Notes: generated by a model from the sequence alone, not told the origin. A stretch of 64,000 bases of DNA from Streptobacillus moniliformis DSM 12112 (GCF_000024565.1 NC_013515.1:1408497-1472496); one strand, 5' to 3'; positions 8,347 through 17,741 are shown, counted from the first letter of the stretch. Translations and numbers: made by a program.

Positions 8347-8796
8347 TTATTTATGATCGTGATCATGGTCATGATCATGTTCGTGTTTATGTTCATGCAT
8401 TTTTTTTGCATAACCTTTATTTGCTCTTCCAACTTGGAAGTAATTTGCAACTTTACCATTAATTTCTATAAATGAATCTGTTCCTTTTATTCCTAAAACT
8501 ACAGTTTTATCATCATTTGTAAACATTTCCCCTGATGCACTTACTATTTTTTCCAAATTGTATTCCATTCCATCTACTCTAACAAATGCATGATCCCCTT
8601 TAAGAATTACTAAAAGATGTGAATGAGCTTCCCCCTTAACACTATGGAAGTTATAAATAATTTCATCTTCCATAACATGAACATGTTCTTGAGTTTTTTC
8701 AATTTTCATCATTTTTTGTGTTCTTGGCATTGCATTTGAGTTTGCAAATCCACTTACAGTTAATAACATTGCTGAAATAACCATTAATTTTTTCAT
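8347..8796 (-). CDS. secreted single-domain MliC-like protein with a histidine-rich tail
   Basis: The 149-residue protein has a signal peptide (MKKLMVISAMLLTVSGFANS) and one MliC-like domain (SASGEMF at about 87-93, TVVLGIKG, then FQVGRANKGYA). It ends in a tail of alternating His and Asp/Glu (HEHKHEHDHDHDHDHDHK), a likely metal-binding segment. The paralogue at 7549-8199 lacks this tail. The gene starts 13 bases below pgi with its own AAAGGAG site and shares its terminator, so it is probably transcribed with pgi. Lysozyme inhibition and zinc binding are both inferred. Confidence 0.6.
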   Translation of the reverse strand: MKKLMVISAMLLTVSGFANSNAMPRTQKMMKIEKTQEHVHVMEDEIIYNFHSVKGEAHSHLLVILKGDHAFVRVDGMEYNLEKIVSASGEMFTNDDKTVVLGIKGTDSFIEINGKVANYFQVGRANKGYAKKMHEHKHEHDHDHDHDHK

Positions 8797-8809
8797 TTTA
8801 ATTTCTCCT

Positions 8810-10162
8810 TTATCTATTTGTTAATCTAATTAACAACTTTTTAGTTTCTTCCTCAAAACCAGGTTTTTCTAATAATGCAAACATATTTCTTTTATACTCT
8901 TCAACTCCTGGTTGATCAAAAGGATTTATACCTAACATATATCCACCTATAGCTACTGCCTTTTCAAAGAAATAGAACATATATCCTAAATGATAAGCTG
9001 TTGCCTCTGGTATATTAATCACAAGATTAGGTACATTCCCATCTACATGGGCAAGTATTACTCCTTTTGCTGCTTGTTTATTAACATAATCTATACCTTT
9101 TCCACTTAAATAATTTAATCCATCTAAGTCTGTTTCTTCTTTTTCTATTTGTATATCTACTTCAGGTCTATCTATTAAAAGAACTGTTTCAAACATAGTT
9201 CTTCTTGCCTCTTGTATAGATTGACCTATAGAATGTAAATCTGTTGAAAAGTCTGCACTAGTAGGATAAATTCCTTTTCCATCTTTTCCTTCAGATTCTG
9301 CAAATAATTGTTTCCACCATTCTGCGATATAGTGAAGTCTTGGTTCATAGTTAGTTAAAATTTCCATATTTTTCCCTTTATTATATAAAAGGTTTCTTGT
9401 TGCTGCATATATCATAGCATCATTTTCATAATATTCTTTAGTAGAATAATCTACCATAGCATCATATGCACCTTGCATTAATTCATCTATATTAATTCCT
9501 GCTACTGCTATAGGAAGTAAGCCTACTGCCGTTAATACAGAAAATCTTCCACCTACATTATCAGGAACTATGAAAGTTTCATAACCTTCACTAATTGAAA
9601 GTTTCTTTAATGCTCCTTTAGCTTTATCTGTAGTTGCATATATTCTTTTTGCAGCTTCTTCTTTTCCATATTTTTCTTCAAGTTTTTTCTTAAATACTCT
9701 AAATGCTATAGCTGGTTCTGTTGTAGTTCCTGATTTAGAAATTACATTAATAGAAAAATCTCTATCTCCTACTAAATCAAGTAAATGTTGTAAATATACT
9801 GGAGATATATTAGTTCCTGCAAAATATATTTCAGGTGTTTTTCTATCTTCTTTTTTCATGTTGTTATAGAAAGTATTAGATAAAAATTCTATAGCCGATT
9901 TTGCTCCTAAATATGACCCTCCTATACCTATTACTATCAATATTTCTGAATCATTTTGTATTTTTTCAGTTGCCTTTTTAATTCTTGCAAACTCTTCTTT
10001 ATCATAATTTTTAGGAAGATCTAACCAACCTAAAAAATCGCTGCCTGCCCCACTTTTATTCATAAGTATTTTATCTGCAAGCTCTACAAATGGTCTAATT
10101 TGTTCATATTCATGTTTAGCAATAAATGGCTCAACATATGTAGTTTCTAATCTAAGTTTCAT
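8810..10162 (-). CDS. pgi: glucose-6-phosphate isomerase
   Basis: Interconverts glucose 6-phosphate and fructose 6-phosphate. The 450-residue length is that of the shorter bacterial form. Visible motifs are [40 protein letters not shown] and [14 protein letters not shown]. It appears to be the first gene of a short operon with the downstream MliC-like gene. With manA and the PTS genes in this window it feeds sugar phosphates to glycolysis. Confidence 0.97.
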   Translation of the reverse strand: MKLRLETTYVEPFIAKHEYEQIRPFVELADKILMNKSGAGSDFLGWLDLPKNYDKEEFARIKKATEKIQNDSEILIVIGIGGSYLGAKSAIEFLSNTFYNNMKKEDRKTPEIYFAGTNISPVYLQHLLDLVGDRDFSINVISKSGTTTEPAIAFRVFKKKLEEKYGKEEAAKRIYATTDKAKGALKKLSISEGYETFIVPDNVGGRFSVLTAVGLLPIAVAGINIDELMQGAYDAMVDYSTKEYYENDAMIYAATRNLLYNKGKNMEILTNYEPRLHYIAEWWKQLFAESEGKDGKGIYPTSADFSTDLHSIGQSIQEARRTMFETVLLIDRPEVDIQIEKEETDLDGLNYLSGKGIDYVNKQAAKGVILAHVDGNVPNLVINIPEATAYHLGYMFYFFEKAVAIGGYMLGINPFDQPGVEEYKRNMFALLEKPGFEEETKKLLIRLTNR

Positions 10163-10250
10163 TTAATGTATCCTACCTTCAAATAAATATATTATAAGTA
10201 TATACTAATTTGAAAATTCTTTCAATAGTTCTTTTCCTCATTTTAAAACA

Positions 10251-10278
10251 TTGAAAATAATAAAATATGGGGTATAAT
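10251..10278 (+). promoter_or_regulatory. predicted promoter of the decayed ABC exporter
   Basis: TTGAAA (10251-10256), 16 bases, TATAAT (10273-10278) on the plus strand, running into the duplicated leader and the broken ABC gene. Confidence 0.5.
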
Positions 10279-10309
10279 ATATGAAAGGTGCAATAAATTT
10301 CAGAGAAAT

Positions 10310-10367
10310 AACCTTTTAATCCTTACGAAAAGATGTGATAGCAATGTTAAAAATAGAGGTAAAATAA
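10310..10367 (+). pseudogene. possible remnant of a deleted upstream ABC gene
   Basis: A leader resembling that of the following gene (AAGATGTGATAGCAATGTTA against AAGAAGTGATAATAATGTTT) opens a seven-codon frame, ATG at 10344 to TAA at 10367. Heterodimeric ABC exporters are encoded by two tandem genes with similar starts, so this could be the stump left after deletion of the first. The evidence is only the duplicated leader. Confidence 0.3.
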
Positions 10368-10407
10368 ATAAGACAATCTTTAATTTTTATGAAAAGAAGT
10401 GATAATA

Positions 10408-11996
10408 ATGTTTAAAATTTTAAAAAAAATAGAGAAAAAATATATTATAAGCTTATTTTTTCTAATAGTAATTGGAGCTATCTCAGAACCTTTGATAGCT
10501 TATTCATATATTCTTTTAGGTTCTAAAATAGAGGCTATAGACAATTTAGACTTTGGTTTTCTATATATATTTATAACTATCCTTTTTGCTTTAATAATAG
10601 CTGGAATAAATTATTTATTTGTAGATTTAATAATGAATGATATTGTAACAAATATTAGAAAAAAAATATTTCTATCAATTTTAAATAAGAAATCCTCAGA
10701 AATATTAAAAACATAAAAAACAAGTTATTATAACGATATTTTGAAAAAAATTGATATTTGGAAATTTAGAACTTTAAAAAGTACTATAGACATATTTGAA
10801 AAAACACTTCAAATAATCTTAACACTTTCTTTTATAACTTTAGTAGATTATAGGGTAAGTATTGTAGTTATTCTATTTCTAATCCCCCTTATAATTAACA
10901 ATATATATTTCCCTAAAAAAATGGAAAAATCATATAGAGAGTATATAGAAAAAGATAATGAACAACTTAAAAAGATGAAAGAATACTTCGATTCTATTCT
11001 AATAATTAAAAATAATAATGAAGAAAATGAATTTAGTTTAAAAATGAATGATGTATTAGAAGAACAAAATTTCTTATGGAAAAAGACATCTATATTAGGT
11101 AATTTAAGTGCTTTTATTGCAAATAGTGGAGTAATCTTATCACAATTTGCAGGTATATTTGTAAGTATATTGTTTTATAAAAATAACTATATATCTTTAG
11201 GTAGTTTAATAGCATTAATACAATTAACTATGTTTATAAATCAACCTGTAATAAATTTAATTAATTCTATAATAGGAATTAATTCTATGGGTGAAATAAA
11301 TAATTATATAGAAAATATAAATTTTGATGTAGAAGAAAAAAATCATATTATTTTGATTTCAATAATATAGATATTGTAAATTTAAACTATGAATATACTG
11401 AAGATAAAAAAGTATTTAAAGATAATCTTAATATGAGATTTGAGCAAGGCAAGAAATACTTAATAATAGGTGAAAGTGGATCAGGTAAATCAACTTTTTT
11501 AAAAATTCTTATGAAGTATCTTGAAGATTTTAAAGGTGAAATACTTGTAGATAATATATCATTAAAAGATATAAATGAAGAAACTCTTAATAAAAATATT
11601 TTCTATATTCCACAAAAGATCCATATTTTTTCAGATACAATAAAAAATAATATAGATATAAAAAATAGGTATAGTGAATCTGAAATACTAAATTCTATGA
11701 GAGAAGTTAATCTTGATAAATTAATTAAAAAAGAAGATGGTATAAATTCTATTATAGGTGAAGAAATTAATACTATTTCTGGTTGAGAAGCAGCAAGATT
11801 ATACATAGTTAAAGCAAAACTTTCAAATAAGAAAATTATAATAGCCGATGAAATATTATCTAACTTAGATAAAGAAAATTCATTGAATGTTGAAAAAAAC
11901 TTATTAAATTTAAAAGATAAAATATTAATTCATGTTGCTCATAACTATAACCAAGAATATATGGAAGAATATGATCAAATAATTAGAATAAAATAG
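10408..11996 (+). pseudogene. ABC exporter (fused permease and ATPase), broken
   Basis: Translating across three lesions gives one exporter of about 530 residues: membrane segments in the first 300 residues, a Walker A (GESGSGKST) near 11470, a degraded signature and a Walker B (IIIADEILSNLD). The lesions are an in-frame TAA at 10714-10716, a frameshift in an A tract of seven at 11336-11342, and a TGA at 11784-11786 that replaces the second Gly of the SGGE signature. ATG 10408 is preferred over GTG 10399 because AAGAAGTGAT serves as the ribosome site. It is the only long plus-strand gene in the left 50 kb. Substrate unknown. Confidence 0.75.
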
Positions 11997-12007
11997 TTAT
12001 AAAAAAG

Positions 12008-12034
12008 GGAGAATTTCAATTTTAGAAATTCTCC
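12008..12034 (+). terminator. terminator between the ABC and CPBP genes
   Basis: GGAGAATTTC and GAAATTCTCC form a perfect ten-base stem with a seven-base loop. The gene on the left points right and the one on the right points left, so it can serve both. Confidence 0.75.
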
Positions 12035-12042
12035 TACTTTCT

Positions 12043-12621
12043 TTATTTTAATCCTATTTCTAAATAAACATTAATTAAAGAAATTAGTATTATTAAAATC
12101 ATTACTATACTATTTTCAAATAAGAACTTTTTAATATCATAATAATTTAAAGATAACATCTTTAAATATTTCTTACCTTTAAAAATACTAATAATAAATG
12201 AAATTATTAATATAACAGCAACTATAACTGAAGATATATAATAAAAATCTGTTTTGAAAAATAATTTAGGTAAGTTGTATATAAAATTATATGTAATATG
12301 AGCAAATATTGAATATTTTAAACCAAATTCAACATATATTTTTGCTAAAATAATTCCCAACAAAAATGATACTATCCAAGAATCTATTCTTGAATGTGAT
12401 ATTGAAAAGATTATTGAGGTTATAAAAATAATACTTTTATATCCTTCTTTTTTTAATGTTTCTATTAAAAAAAATCTAAAAATTAATTCCTCTAAAATGG
12501 GTGCTAAAAAACTACTTAATAAAAACCAAATAATAATTGGTCCTAGAAACTCATAATTAGATCTATAATCTAATCCTAATAATATATTTAAATTCGAAAA
12601 TACATATCCTATTACTATCAT
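12043..12621 (-). CDS. CPBP-family (CAAX/Abi) intramembrane metalloprotease
   Basis: The 192-residue membrane protein has the CPBP motifs: EELIFRFFLIETL near residues 43-55, then IFSISHSRID and HITYN. CPBP proteins are Rce1-like glutamate intramembrane proteases, often linked to bacteriocin immunity; no function can be assigned here. The ATG at 12621 has no good ribosome site and the frame stays open about 45 bases upstream with hydrophobic residues but no standard start, so the N-terminus may be truncated. A hairpin with T run lies in that upstream stretch (12637-12664). Confidence 0.7.
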   Translation of the reverse strand: MIVIGYVFSNLNILLGLDYRSNYEFLGPIIIWFLLSSFLAPILEELIFRFFLIETLKKEGYKSIIFITSIIFSISHSRIDSWIVSFLLGIILAKIYVEFGLKYSIFAHITYNFIYNLPKLFFKTDFYYISSVIVAVILIISFIISIFKGKKYLKMLSLNYYDIKKFLFENSIVMILIILISLINVYLEIGLK

Positions 12622-12694
12622 TAATGATAATAAACTAAAAATGCATCTAAAAGGTGCATTTTTTATTACTTTAAAAATCTATATTAAATAAATA

Positions 12695-12730
12695 TAGTGC
12701 AACTCAAATCTTAAGCTTTTGAGTGCACTA
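12695..12730 (-). terminator. terminator of the mannose PTS operon
   Basis: TAGTGCACTCAAA and its near-perfect partner TTTGAGTTGCACTA form a long stem just past the DUF956 gene. A second hairpin (12637-12664, AATGCACC/AGATGCATT followed by T) lies further downstream. Confidence 0.6.
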
Positions 12731-12737
12731 TAATTAA

Positions 12738-13109
12738 CTATCTTCTTTTTATTAATCTCTTAAATCCTAAAATTATAACTTCTAAAAATGTTTTAGATTT
12801 AACCATTTTTGATTTATCTATATAGTTACTAACAACCTTTAATGTTTTCTTATTATCCTTAGTAGAAAATGAAAACTTCCCATTTCTTTTTGTGAATATA
12901 ACAAACCTAGTTATCCATCTTTTAAAAAAAACTTGAGCTGCAATATATTCAACTTCTTCCCAAGGTATTTGAATATAGTCATTAACATTCCTATCATTAT
13001 AATATTCAAATGATTTATCTCCTACAAGAACTTTACCATAACTTGTTATTCCAGAAAAAGAACTTGCATTTATAGTCAAATCTATTTTACTACTTAAAGA
13101 TTCTATCAT
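12738..13109 (-). CDS. manO: DUF956 protein, mannose operon-associated (ManO)
   Basis: The 123-residue protein matches DUF956: INASSFSGITSYGKVLVGDKSFEY is split over the N-terminus, followed by IQIPWEEVEYIAAQVFF and a basic C-terminus. DUF956/ManO genes accompany mannose-family PTS operons in Firmicutes and are thought to be regulatory. It follows manZ by one base and is the last gene of the operon. Confidence 0.8.
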   Translation of the reverse strand: MIESLSSKIDLTINASSFSGITSYGKVLVGDKSFEYYNDRNVNDYIQIPWEEVEYIAAQVFFKRWITRFVIFTKRNGKFSFSTKDNKKTLKVVSNYIDKSKMVKSKTFLEVIILGFKRLIKRR

Positions 13110-13110
13110 A

Positions 13111-14028
13111 TTACATTAAACCAGATAATCTTGCTAATATTCCAACTGCAAATAATACTACTATTATAGAAATTGGAGATATTTTTTTCTTAAGTAAATA
13201 ACAACATAATAAAGTTAATAATAATGCTGATATTCCAGGTATTAATGAATCTATATTTTGTTGTAATGTAGTAACTTTATCAATATTTAATCCTGTTGCT
13301 CCAAAAGAACTGTATTGTTCTAATGCTGATTTTATTCCTTCTGCTCCACTAGGTAATGTTTCCCAGTTAATGAATGCTCCCTCAGGTTGTTTAACAATTG
13401 ATACTATAGGTTTAAATGATATGCTAACCCAACGTTGAACTAATCCACCTATAATGAACATACCTAATATAGATGCTCCTTGAGTAATTTTACCAAGTAA
13501 TCCACCTGATAAGTCTTTAGTAATTTTAACTCCAACTTGATATCCAAATTCTTGTGTGTACCATAAGAATGCAAAACGCATAATATTCCATACAAAGAAG
13601 AATAATAATGGTCCTAATACACTTCCACCTAATGCAAGAGAAGCTCCAAGTGCCCCAAGTATTGGTCTTGCTGTAAACCAGAATACTGGATCTCCAACTC
13701 CTGCTAATGGTCCCATCATTCCTATTTTAACCCCTTGTATAGCTGCATCATCAACAGGTACTCCATTTGCTCTTTCTTCTTCTAAGGCAAGAGTAACTCC
13801 CATAACTGGTGCAGAAACATATGGGTGAGTATTATAGAACTCTAAATGACGTTCTAAAGCTGCTATTTGATCTTCTTTTTTTGTATATAGTTTTTTAATT
13901 GCTGGTATAATAGAGTAAGCCCATCCACCATTTTGCATACGTTCATAATTCCAAGAACCTTGAAGGAATTGATGACGTAGAGCTACTTTAAAACGATCTT
14001 TTTTAGATAATGTTATTTTATTTTCCAT
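13111..14028 (-). CDS. manZ: PTS mannose-family IID component
   Basis: The 305-residue membrane subunit partners with IIC in mannose-class PTS permeases. It shows the IID signature LRHQFLQGSWNYERMQNGGWAYSI (split over residues 17-40), MGPLAGVGDPVFWFTARPI, and C-terminal membrane segments. Genes run manX, manY, manZ, manO with short spacing. Since manX is interrupted, energy supply to this permease may be impaired. Confidence 0.95.
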   Translation of the reverse strand: MENKITLSKKDRFKVALRHQFLQGSWNYERMQNGGWAYSIIPAIKKLYTKKEDQIAALERHLEFYNTHPYVSAPVMGVTLALEEERANGVPVDDAAIQGVKIGMMGPLAGVGDPVFWFTARPILGALGASLALGGSVLGPLLFFFVWNIMRFAFLWYTQEFGYQVGVKITKDLSGGLLGKITQGASILGMFIIGGLVQRWVSISFKPIVSIVKQPEGAFINWETLPSGAEGIKSALEQYSSFGATGLNIDKVTTLQQNIDSLIPGISALLLTLLCCYLLKKKISPISIIVVLFAVGILARLSGLM

Positions 14029-14045
14029 TTTAAATCCTCCAAATT

Positions 14046-14858
14046 CTAATAATCATTTAATATATCATCTAATGGATCTCCTAAATTAGAACCATTATTT
14101 GAAGACGCTGCTGATTCTTTTAAGCCTAAGTAAATTAAAGCTAAACTTATTCCTATTGCCCCAAGAGCGATTAATGTTAATTGACTTATAGCTGCCAAAC
14201 AGAACCCTATTATAAAGAATGGCCATACTTCTTTAGTTGACATCATATTAATAACCATTGCATACCCAACAGCTGCTATCATTCCTCCACCAATTGCCAT
14301 TCCATCTGAAAGCCAAGCTGGCATTGCTTGTAATATGCTTGTAACTGCTGTTGTTGGAATTATACATAGTAATAATGCTGGTACTGCTATACGTAAACCT
14401 TGAATAAATAAAGCAAAGAATTGTAATGCTTCTATAGTTCTAATATTACCTTTTTTAGCTGCATCATCCATCAAGTGAACTATTGAAATTGATATTGTAC
14501 GAGCTATCATAGTTAAGAATAAACCTGCTACTGATAAAGGTATAGCAAGTGCTATAGCTGAGTTTATTGATCTAGTTACATCTGCTTCTCCACCATTTAA
14601 TCCTAAAACCATTATTATAGCTGAAGCTACTGAAGCAAGTGCAGCATCTGGAGCTATTGCTGCTCCAACATTTGACCAACCTAATGCTATCATTTGTAAT
14701 GAACCCCCAAGTATAACACCCTCAGTTAAATGTCCTGTAACAAGACCTATCAATGTACACGCAACTAGTGGTTGATGGAATTGGAATTGATCTAAAACTC
14801 CCTCCATTCCAGCTAAGAACGCAACAAAAACAACTAATAAAATTGTTATTAATGACAT
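14046..14858 (-). CDS. manY: PTS mannose-family IIC component
   Basis: The 270-residue integral membrane sugar channel. Visible features are the N-terminal membrane segment ending DQFQFHQPLVACTLIGLVTG (residues 23-42), GGSLQMIALGWSNVGAAIAP and several further hydrophobic helices. It lies 17 bases above manZ and 21 below manX. Confidence 0.95.
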   Translation of the reverse strand: MSLITILLVVFVAFLAGMEGVLDQFQFHQPLVACTLIGLVTGHLTEGVILGGSLQMIALGWSNVGAAIAPDAALASVASAIIMVLGLNGGEADVTRSINSAIALAIPLSVAGLFLTMIARTISISIVHLMDDAAKKGNIRTIEALQFFALFIQGLRIAVPALLLCIIPTTAVTSILQAMPAWLSDGMAIGGGMIAAVGYAMVINMMSTKEVWPFFIIGFCLAAISQLTLIALGAIGISLALIYLGLKESAASSNNGSNLGDPLDDILNDY

Positions 14859-14879
14859 ACTTATTCCTCCTGAATTATA

Positions 14880-15830
14880 TTAAAATTTTTCTCTAACTTT
14901 ATTTAAAATTTGTTCTATGTTTCCTGGTGTATCTGCTGGAACTTTTCTAACATCCATCTTAACCCCTAAACCTAGTAATTTTTCAAAAGTTTTTACATCT
15001 TCCATATCCATAGCTAAAGAAGTAGTTACAGCTACTTTACCAACTGAATGTGCCATAGACCCTATATTTAATTCATCTATTTTCATACCTTTTTCAATAG
15101 CTTTTAAAGCATCTTGAGGTGTTTCAAATAAAAGTAGGGCTTTTGTATTTCCAAAACGTGGATCTTTATCTACTTCAACCATTTTATCTATAGGTACAGT
15201 ATTAGCTTTAACACCTGGAGGTGCAGCTTCTGTTATCATAGTTTTTCTTAATGCATCTTTTGATACAGCATCTGAAACAACTATAATTCTATCTGGTCTA
15301 GTTGCTTTTGTCCATGAAGTTGCAACTTGACCGTGTAATAATCTTGTGTCAACCCTTGCTAATACATATTCTATTTTACCATCACCTAAATTTGTATTTA
15401 AGTTTGCAACTTGTTTTCTTACTTTTTTAGGTTCAAGTTCTTCAGGTTTAACTTTAATTCCCTATCTACCTTCATTTAAAATTTTTGATGCTAACTCATG
15501 TGCAGTAGTTACATCATCTCTAACATCTATTGCTTCTGCTAATAGTGGTAAATTTACACCTGTTACTATAGCCCAATTAGGATATTCTGCCATTAAAGCA
15601 TTTGCTTGATTAAATGGTGAGCCTGACCATATATCAACTAAAACTAATACTTCATTTTGATTATCAAAAGATTTAGCAGCTTCTACGATTTTATTTTTCA
15701 AATCTTCTGGTCCTTCATTTGGATATATACCAACAGCAGCTAAGTTTTCAACATCTCCAAGTATCATTTTACTTGTTTCAAGAATACCACTTGCTAAATT
15801 TCCATGACTTGCTATGATAATTCCTATCAT
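14880..15830 (-). pseudogene. manX: PTS mannose-family IIAB component, interrupted by an in-frame TAG
   Basis: The frame encodes a complete 316-codon IIAB fusion, a normal length, but codon 123 is TAG at 15464-15462, exactly in the linker after LNEGR. The IIA part has the phosphorylated His9 in IIASHGNL; the IIB part has ARVDTRLLHGQVATSW with its active His. After the stop, the first in-frame ATG is at 15239, past that His, so IIB restarted there would be inactive. One C to T change (CAG to TAG) explains it. It may be a recent nonsense mutation, a sequencing error or read through. IIA alone could still be made. Confidence 0.8.
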
Positions 15831-15908
15831 AATAATCTCCTTTCAATTTATATATATTTATTCAAAATTTTTGAATCAAAAATATTATTCAATAAACTCT
15901 ACATTTTA

Positions 15909-15937
15909 ATTATATTACATGATTTTCTAAATATCAA
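15909..15937 (-). promoter_or_regulatory. predicted promoter of the mannose PTS operon
   Basis: TTGATA (15937-15932), 17 bases, TATAAT (15914-15909). It is a sigma70-type promoter; no -24/-12 sigma54 element of the kind used by many mannose operons was found. Confidence 0.6.
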
Positions 15938-16010
15938 GAAAAAACACAAAAGAACTTAATGACTTTTTTAACTAAATTAAATTTTATTTTTATATTTCTT
16001 ATAAAAATAA

Positions 16011-16048
16011 AAAGATTAACAACTGCTTATTACAGAAGTTAATCCTTT
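16011..16048 (-). terminator. terminator of the small membrane protein gene
   Basis: AAAGGATTAACTTCTG pairs with CAGTTGTTAATCTTT around a short loop and is followed by TTTATTTTT on the minus strand. Confidence 0.65.
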
Positions 16049-16050
16049 TG

Positions 16051-16566
16051 TTATAATTCCTTTAAAAAATTAAATATATTTTGAGTTCTTACTTTAGTAA
16101 AAAACTTCATTTTTCTCTTTACTCCATTATCATATTCAATAAAAATACTCCCATTTTTCATTTCAATATTAGATATATTTTCTCTGATTATAATATCAGA
16201 GCCTAGAATTATAGTTTTATCATCATAATAAACTGTTCCCATATTAACAAAAATTAAAGCAAATAAGTATATTGCAAATCCTAATCTAATAACTTCTAAA
16301 TTTTCCAAAAACACACCTAAAATTAAAACTATAAAAGACAGAAAATACAGGCTATGTAGAAAAGAATCACTAGAACTAATTTTTTTAAATTGCATCTTAT
16401 TTATTATCTTTAAAAATTCTAAATAAAGTAAATATATATTAATTATGAGTGTTGTTATAGCAATTATTATACTACTTAAGTTATTAAAACCATTTAAAAT
16501 TAAGAAAAAATATAAAGGGATGAAGATAAAAAAATAGTATATAATTTTTAATTTTGTTTTATGCAT
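16051..16566 (-). CDS. small membrane protein of unknown function
   Basis: The 171-residue protein has four hydrophobic segments (about residues 7-24, 29-47, 68-86 and 92-110) followed by a soluble C-terminal region of about 60 residues rich in Ile, Lys and Asn (YYDDKTIILGSDIIIRENIS). The arrangement resembles small membrane proteins with a PH-like C-terminal domain, but no motif is decisive. It has its own promoter with an upstream palindrome and its own terminator, so it is a single-gene unit. Not recognised. Confidence 0.6.
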   Translation of the reverse strand: MHKTKLKIIYYFFIFIPLYFFLILNGFNNLSSIIIAITTLIINIYLLYLEFLKIINKMQFKKISSSDSFLHSLYFLSFIVLILGVFLENLEVIRLGFAIYLFALIFVNMGTVYYDDKTIILGSDIIIRENISNIEMKNGSIFIEYDNGVKRKMKFFTKVRTQNIFNFLKEL

Positions 16567-16622
16567 AAAACCTCCTAAAATGTAATAGTAGCTATAGTTT
16601 TAATATTTTTACAATTAACTAT

Positions 16623-16651
16623 ATTATACTTTAACATATGTATATAGTCAA
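16623..16651 (-). promoter_or_regulatory. predicted promoter of the small membrane protein gene
   Basis: TTGACT (16651-16646), 17 bases, TATAAT (16628-16623) on the minus strand. Confidence 0.6.
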
Positions 16652-16662
16652 TATAAATTATG

Positions 16663-16681
16663 TGTCATTTTAAAAATGACA
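16663..16681. promoter_or_regulatory. perfect palindrome just upstream of a -35 box
   Basis: TGTCATTTTAAAAATGACA has nine-base arms around a single A. It sits 11 bases above the TTGACT box, the usual place for an activator or repressor site. No T run follows on the minus strand, so it is not a good terminator for sdpI. Confidence 0.4.
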
Positions 16682-16777
16682 ATCAGATATATAGGTCTTT
16701 GTCTAAAAACAAAAATTAAAATAAAATGTTGATTATTAATATATATTAATTAATAACATATTTCAGATAATGAAAAA

Positions 16778-17416
16778 TTAACTATCTTTTTTACTATTTC
16801 TATATATCCAATATGAATAAACTATGATTAGTGGAAAAAGAATAAAAGCAAATATGTATAAATAAGGTATAAATACAGATAAAATTGTCATTATTCCTGA
16901 AATCACAAGTATTTTACCACCAAATCTATGTGTCTTATTCCAATTTTCTTCATTATTTAAAGTCCAAGGAGTTCTAATTCCTACAGTATAATTTTGTCTA
17001 GTTTTAGGAATATAGTTTCCTACTACTATTAAAACTATACCAACAAAAATTTTTGTTATCATTAACATATTTATGTTATATCCTAAAGATGCTAAAATAA
17101 CTAGTATTACAACAATATTAATGAATATAGGCCCTATCCATAAAACATTTTTAAATAAAAAGTTATTCTTATTTTCAATTTTTTTAGGATCTGCTTCAAG
17201 CATAAATATTGAAAAAATATTTAAAACTGCAAAAAATATAGGCATTCCAAATACAAAAACTTTTTTAGAAGTATATCCATCAATCTCTCCTGAGAAATTC
17301 CAATGTGTTGGAATCATTTCAGGTAACTTATCATATACCAATAAAGCATAAACTATAGGTAATAGACATAATAAAATAGAAATTAATATTTTTCTTTTAT
17401 TTAACATATACATCAT
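16778..17416 (-). CDS. sdpI: SdpI/DUF1648-family membrane protein
   Basis: The 212-residue protein has six hydrophobic segments, the DUF1648 core (LPEMIPTHWNFSGEIDGY near residues 30-47) and the SdpI motif NYTVGIRTPWTLNNEENWNKT. In Bacillus subtilis SdpI confers immunity to the SdpC toxin and, with bound toxin, sequesters SdpR. The start overlaps the end of the ArsR-type gene by 20 bases. No SdpABC toxin genes are nearby, so the role may be orphan immunity or general envelope stress. Confidence 0.8.
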   Translation of the reverse strand: MMYMLNKRKILISILLCLLPIVYALLVYDKLPEMIPTHWNFSGEIDGYTSKKVFVFGMPIFFAVLNIFSIFMLEADPKKIENKNNFLFKNVLWIGPIFINIVVILVILASLGYNINMLMITKIFVGIVLIVVGNYIPKTRQNYTVGIRTPWTLNNEENWNKTHRFGGKILVISGIMTILSVFIPYLYIFAFILFPLIIVYSYWIYRNSKKDS

Positions 17417-17672
17417 CTCCTTTAAAATTGTTAAACCATAAAATTAATTCTTCAAAAACTGAAATATTTAGTTCATAATAAATATAGTTTTTAAATTTAG
17501 TTTCATATATTAAATCAGCTTTTTTCAATAAATTCAAATGATATGAAACTGTTGGAGCTGTAATATTAAATGAACTAGCAATATCTCCTGCATTCATTTT
17601 ACCTTTTTTTAAAAGTAATAATATCTCTCTTCTAATTGGATCTGAAAGAGCTTTAAATGTATCCTTAAACAT
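17397..17672 (-). CDS. sdpR: ArsR-family repressor, SdpR-like
   Basis: The 91-residue winged-helix protein has the ArsR pattern: ALSDPIRREILLLLKKGKMN, then IASSFNITAPTVSYHLNLLKKADL as the recognition region. No metal-binding Cys cluster is visible, which fits SdpR-type rather than metal sensors. It is translated together with the overlapping sdpI gene and a perfect palindrome overlaps its promoter, suggesting self-repression. Confidence 0.85.
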   Translation of the reverse strand: MFKDTFKALSDPIRREILLLLKKGKMNAGDIASSFNITAPTVSYHLNLLKKADLIYETKFKNYIYYELNISVFEELILWFNNFKGDDVYVK

Positions 17673-17696
17673 AATATCTCCTCTATTTCTATATTT

Positions 17697-17735
17697 ATCT
17701 AATTAGATTATATTCTAAATAAATTATTTTGTCAA
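17697..17735 (-). promoter_or_regulatory. sdpRI promoter with overlapping palindromic operator
   Basis: TTGACA (17735-17730), 17 bases, TATAAT (17712-17707). The perfect palindrome ATCTAATTAGAT (17697-17708) overlaps the end of the -10 box and the expected start of transcription, the classical place for a repressor. Confidence 0.6.
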
Positions 17736-17741
17736 TATAAA

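Noticed and set aside
11784-11786. TGA read as tryptophan, as in Mycoplasma
   Set aside because: The site belongs to the glycine of the ABC signature, and other lesions break the same gene; no other gene needs TGA as Trp.
14880-15239. A separate IIB gene starting at 15239
   Set aside because: The frame continues upstream through the conserved active-site His to the IIA part; the ATG at 15239 is internal.
15462-15464. Reassignment of TAG as a sense codon, suggested by two amber-split genes
   Set aside because: TAG is the normal stop of other intact genes here (mvaA ends at 4022, uxaC at 19635), so a general recoding is not supported.
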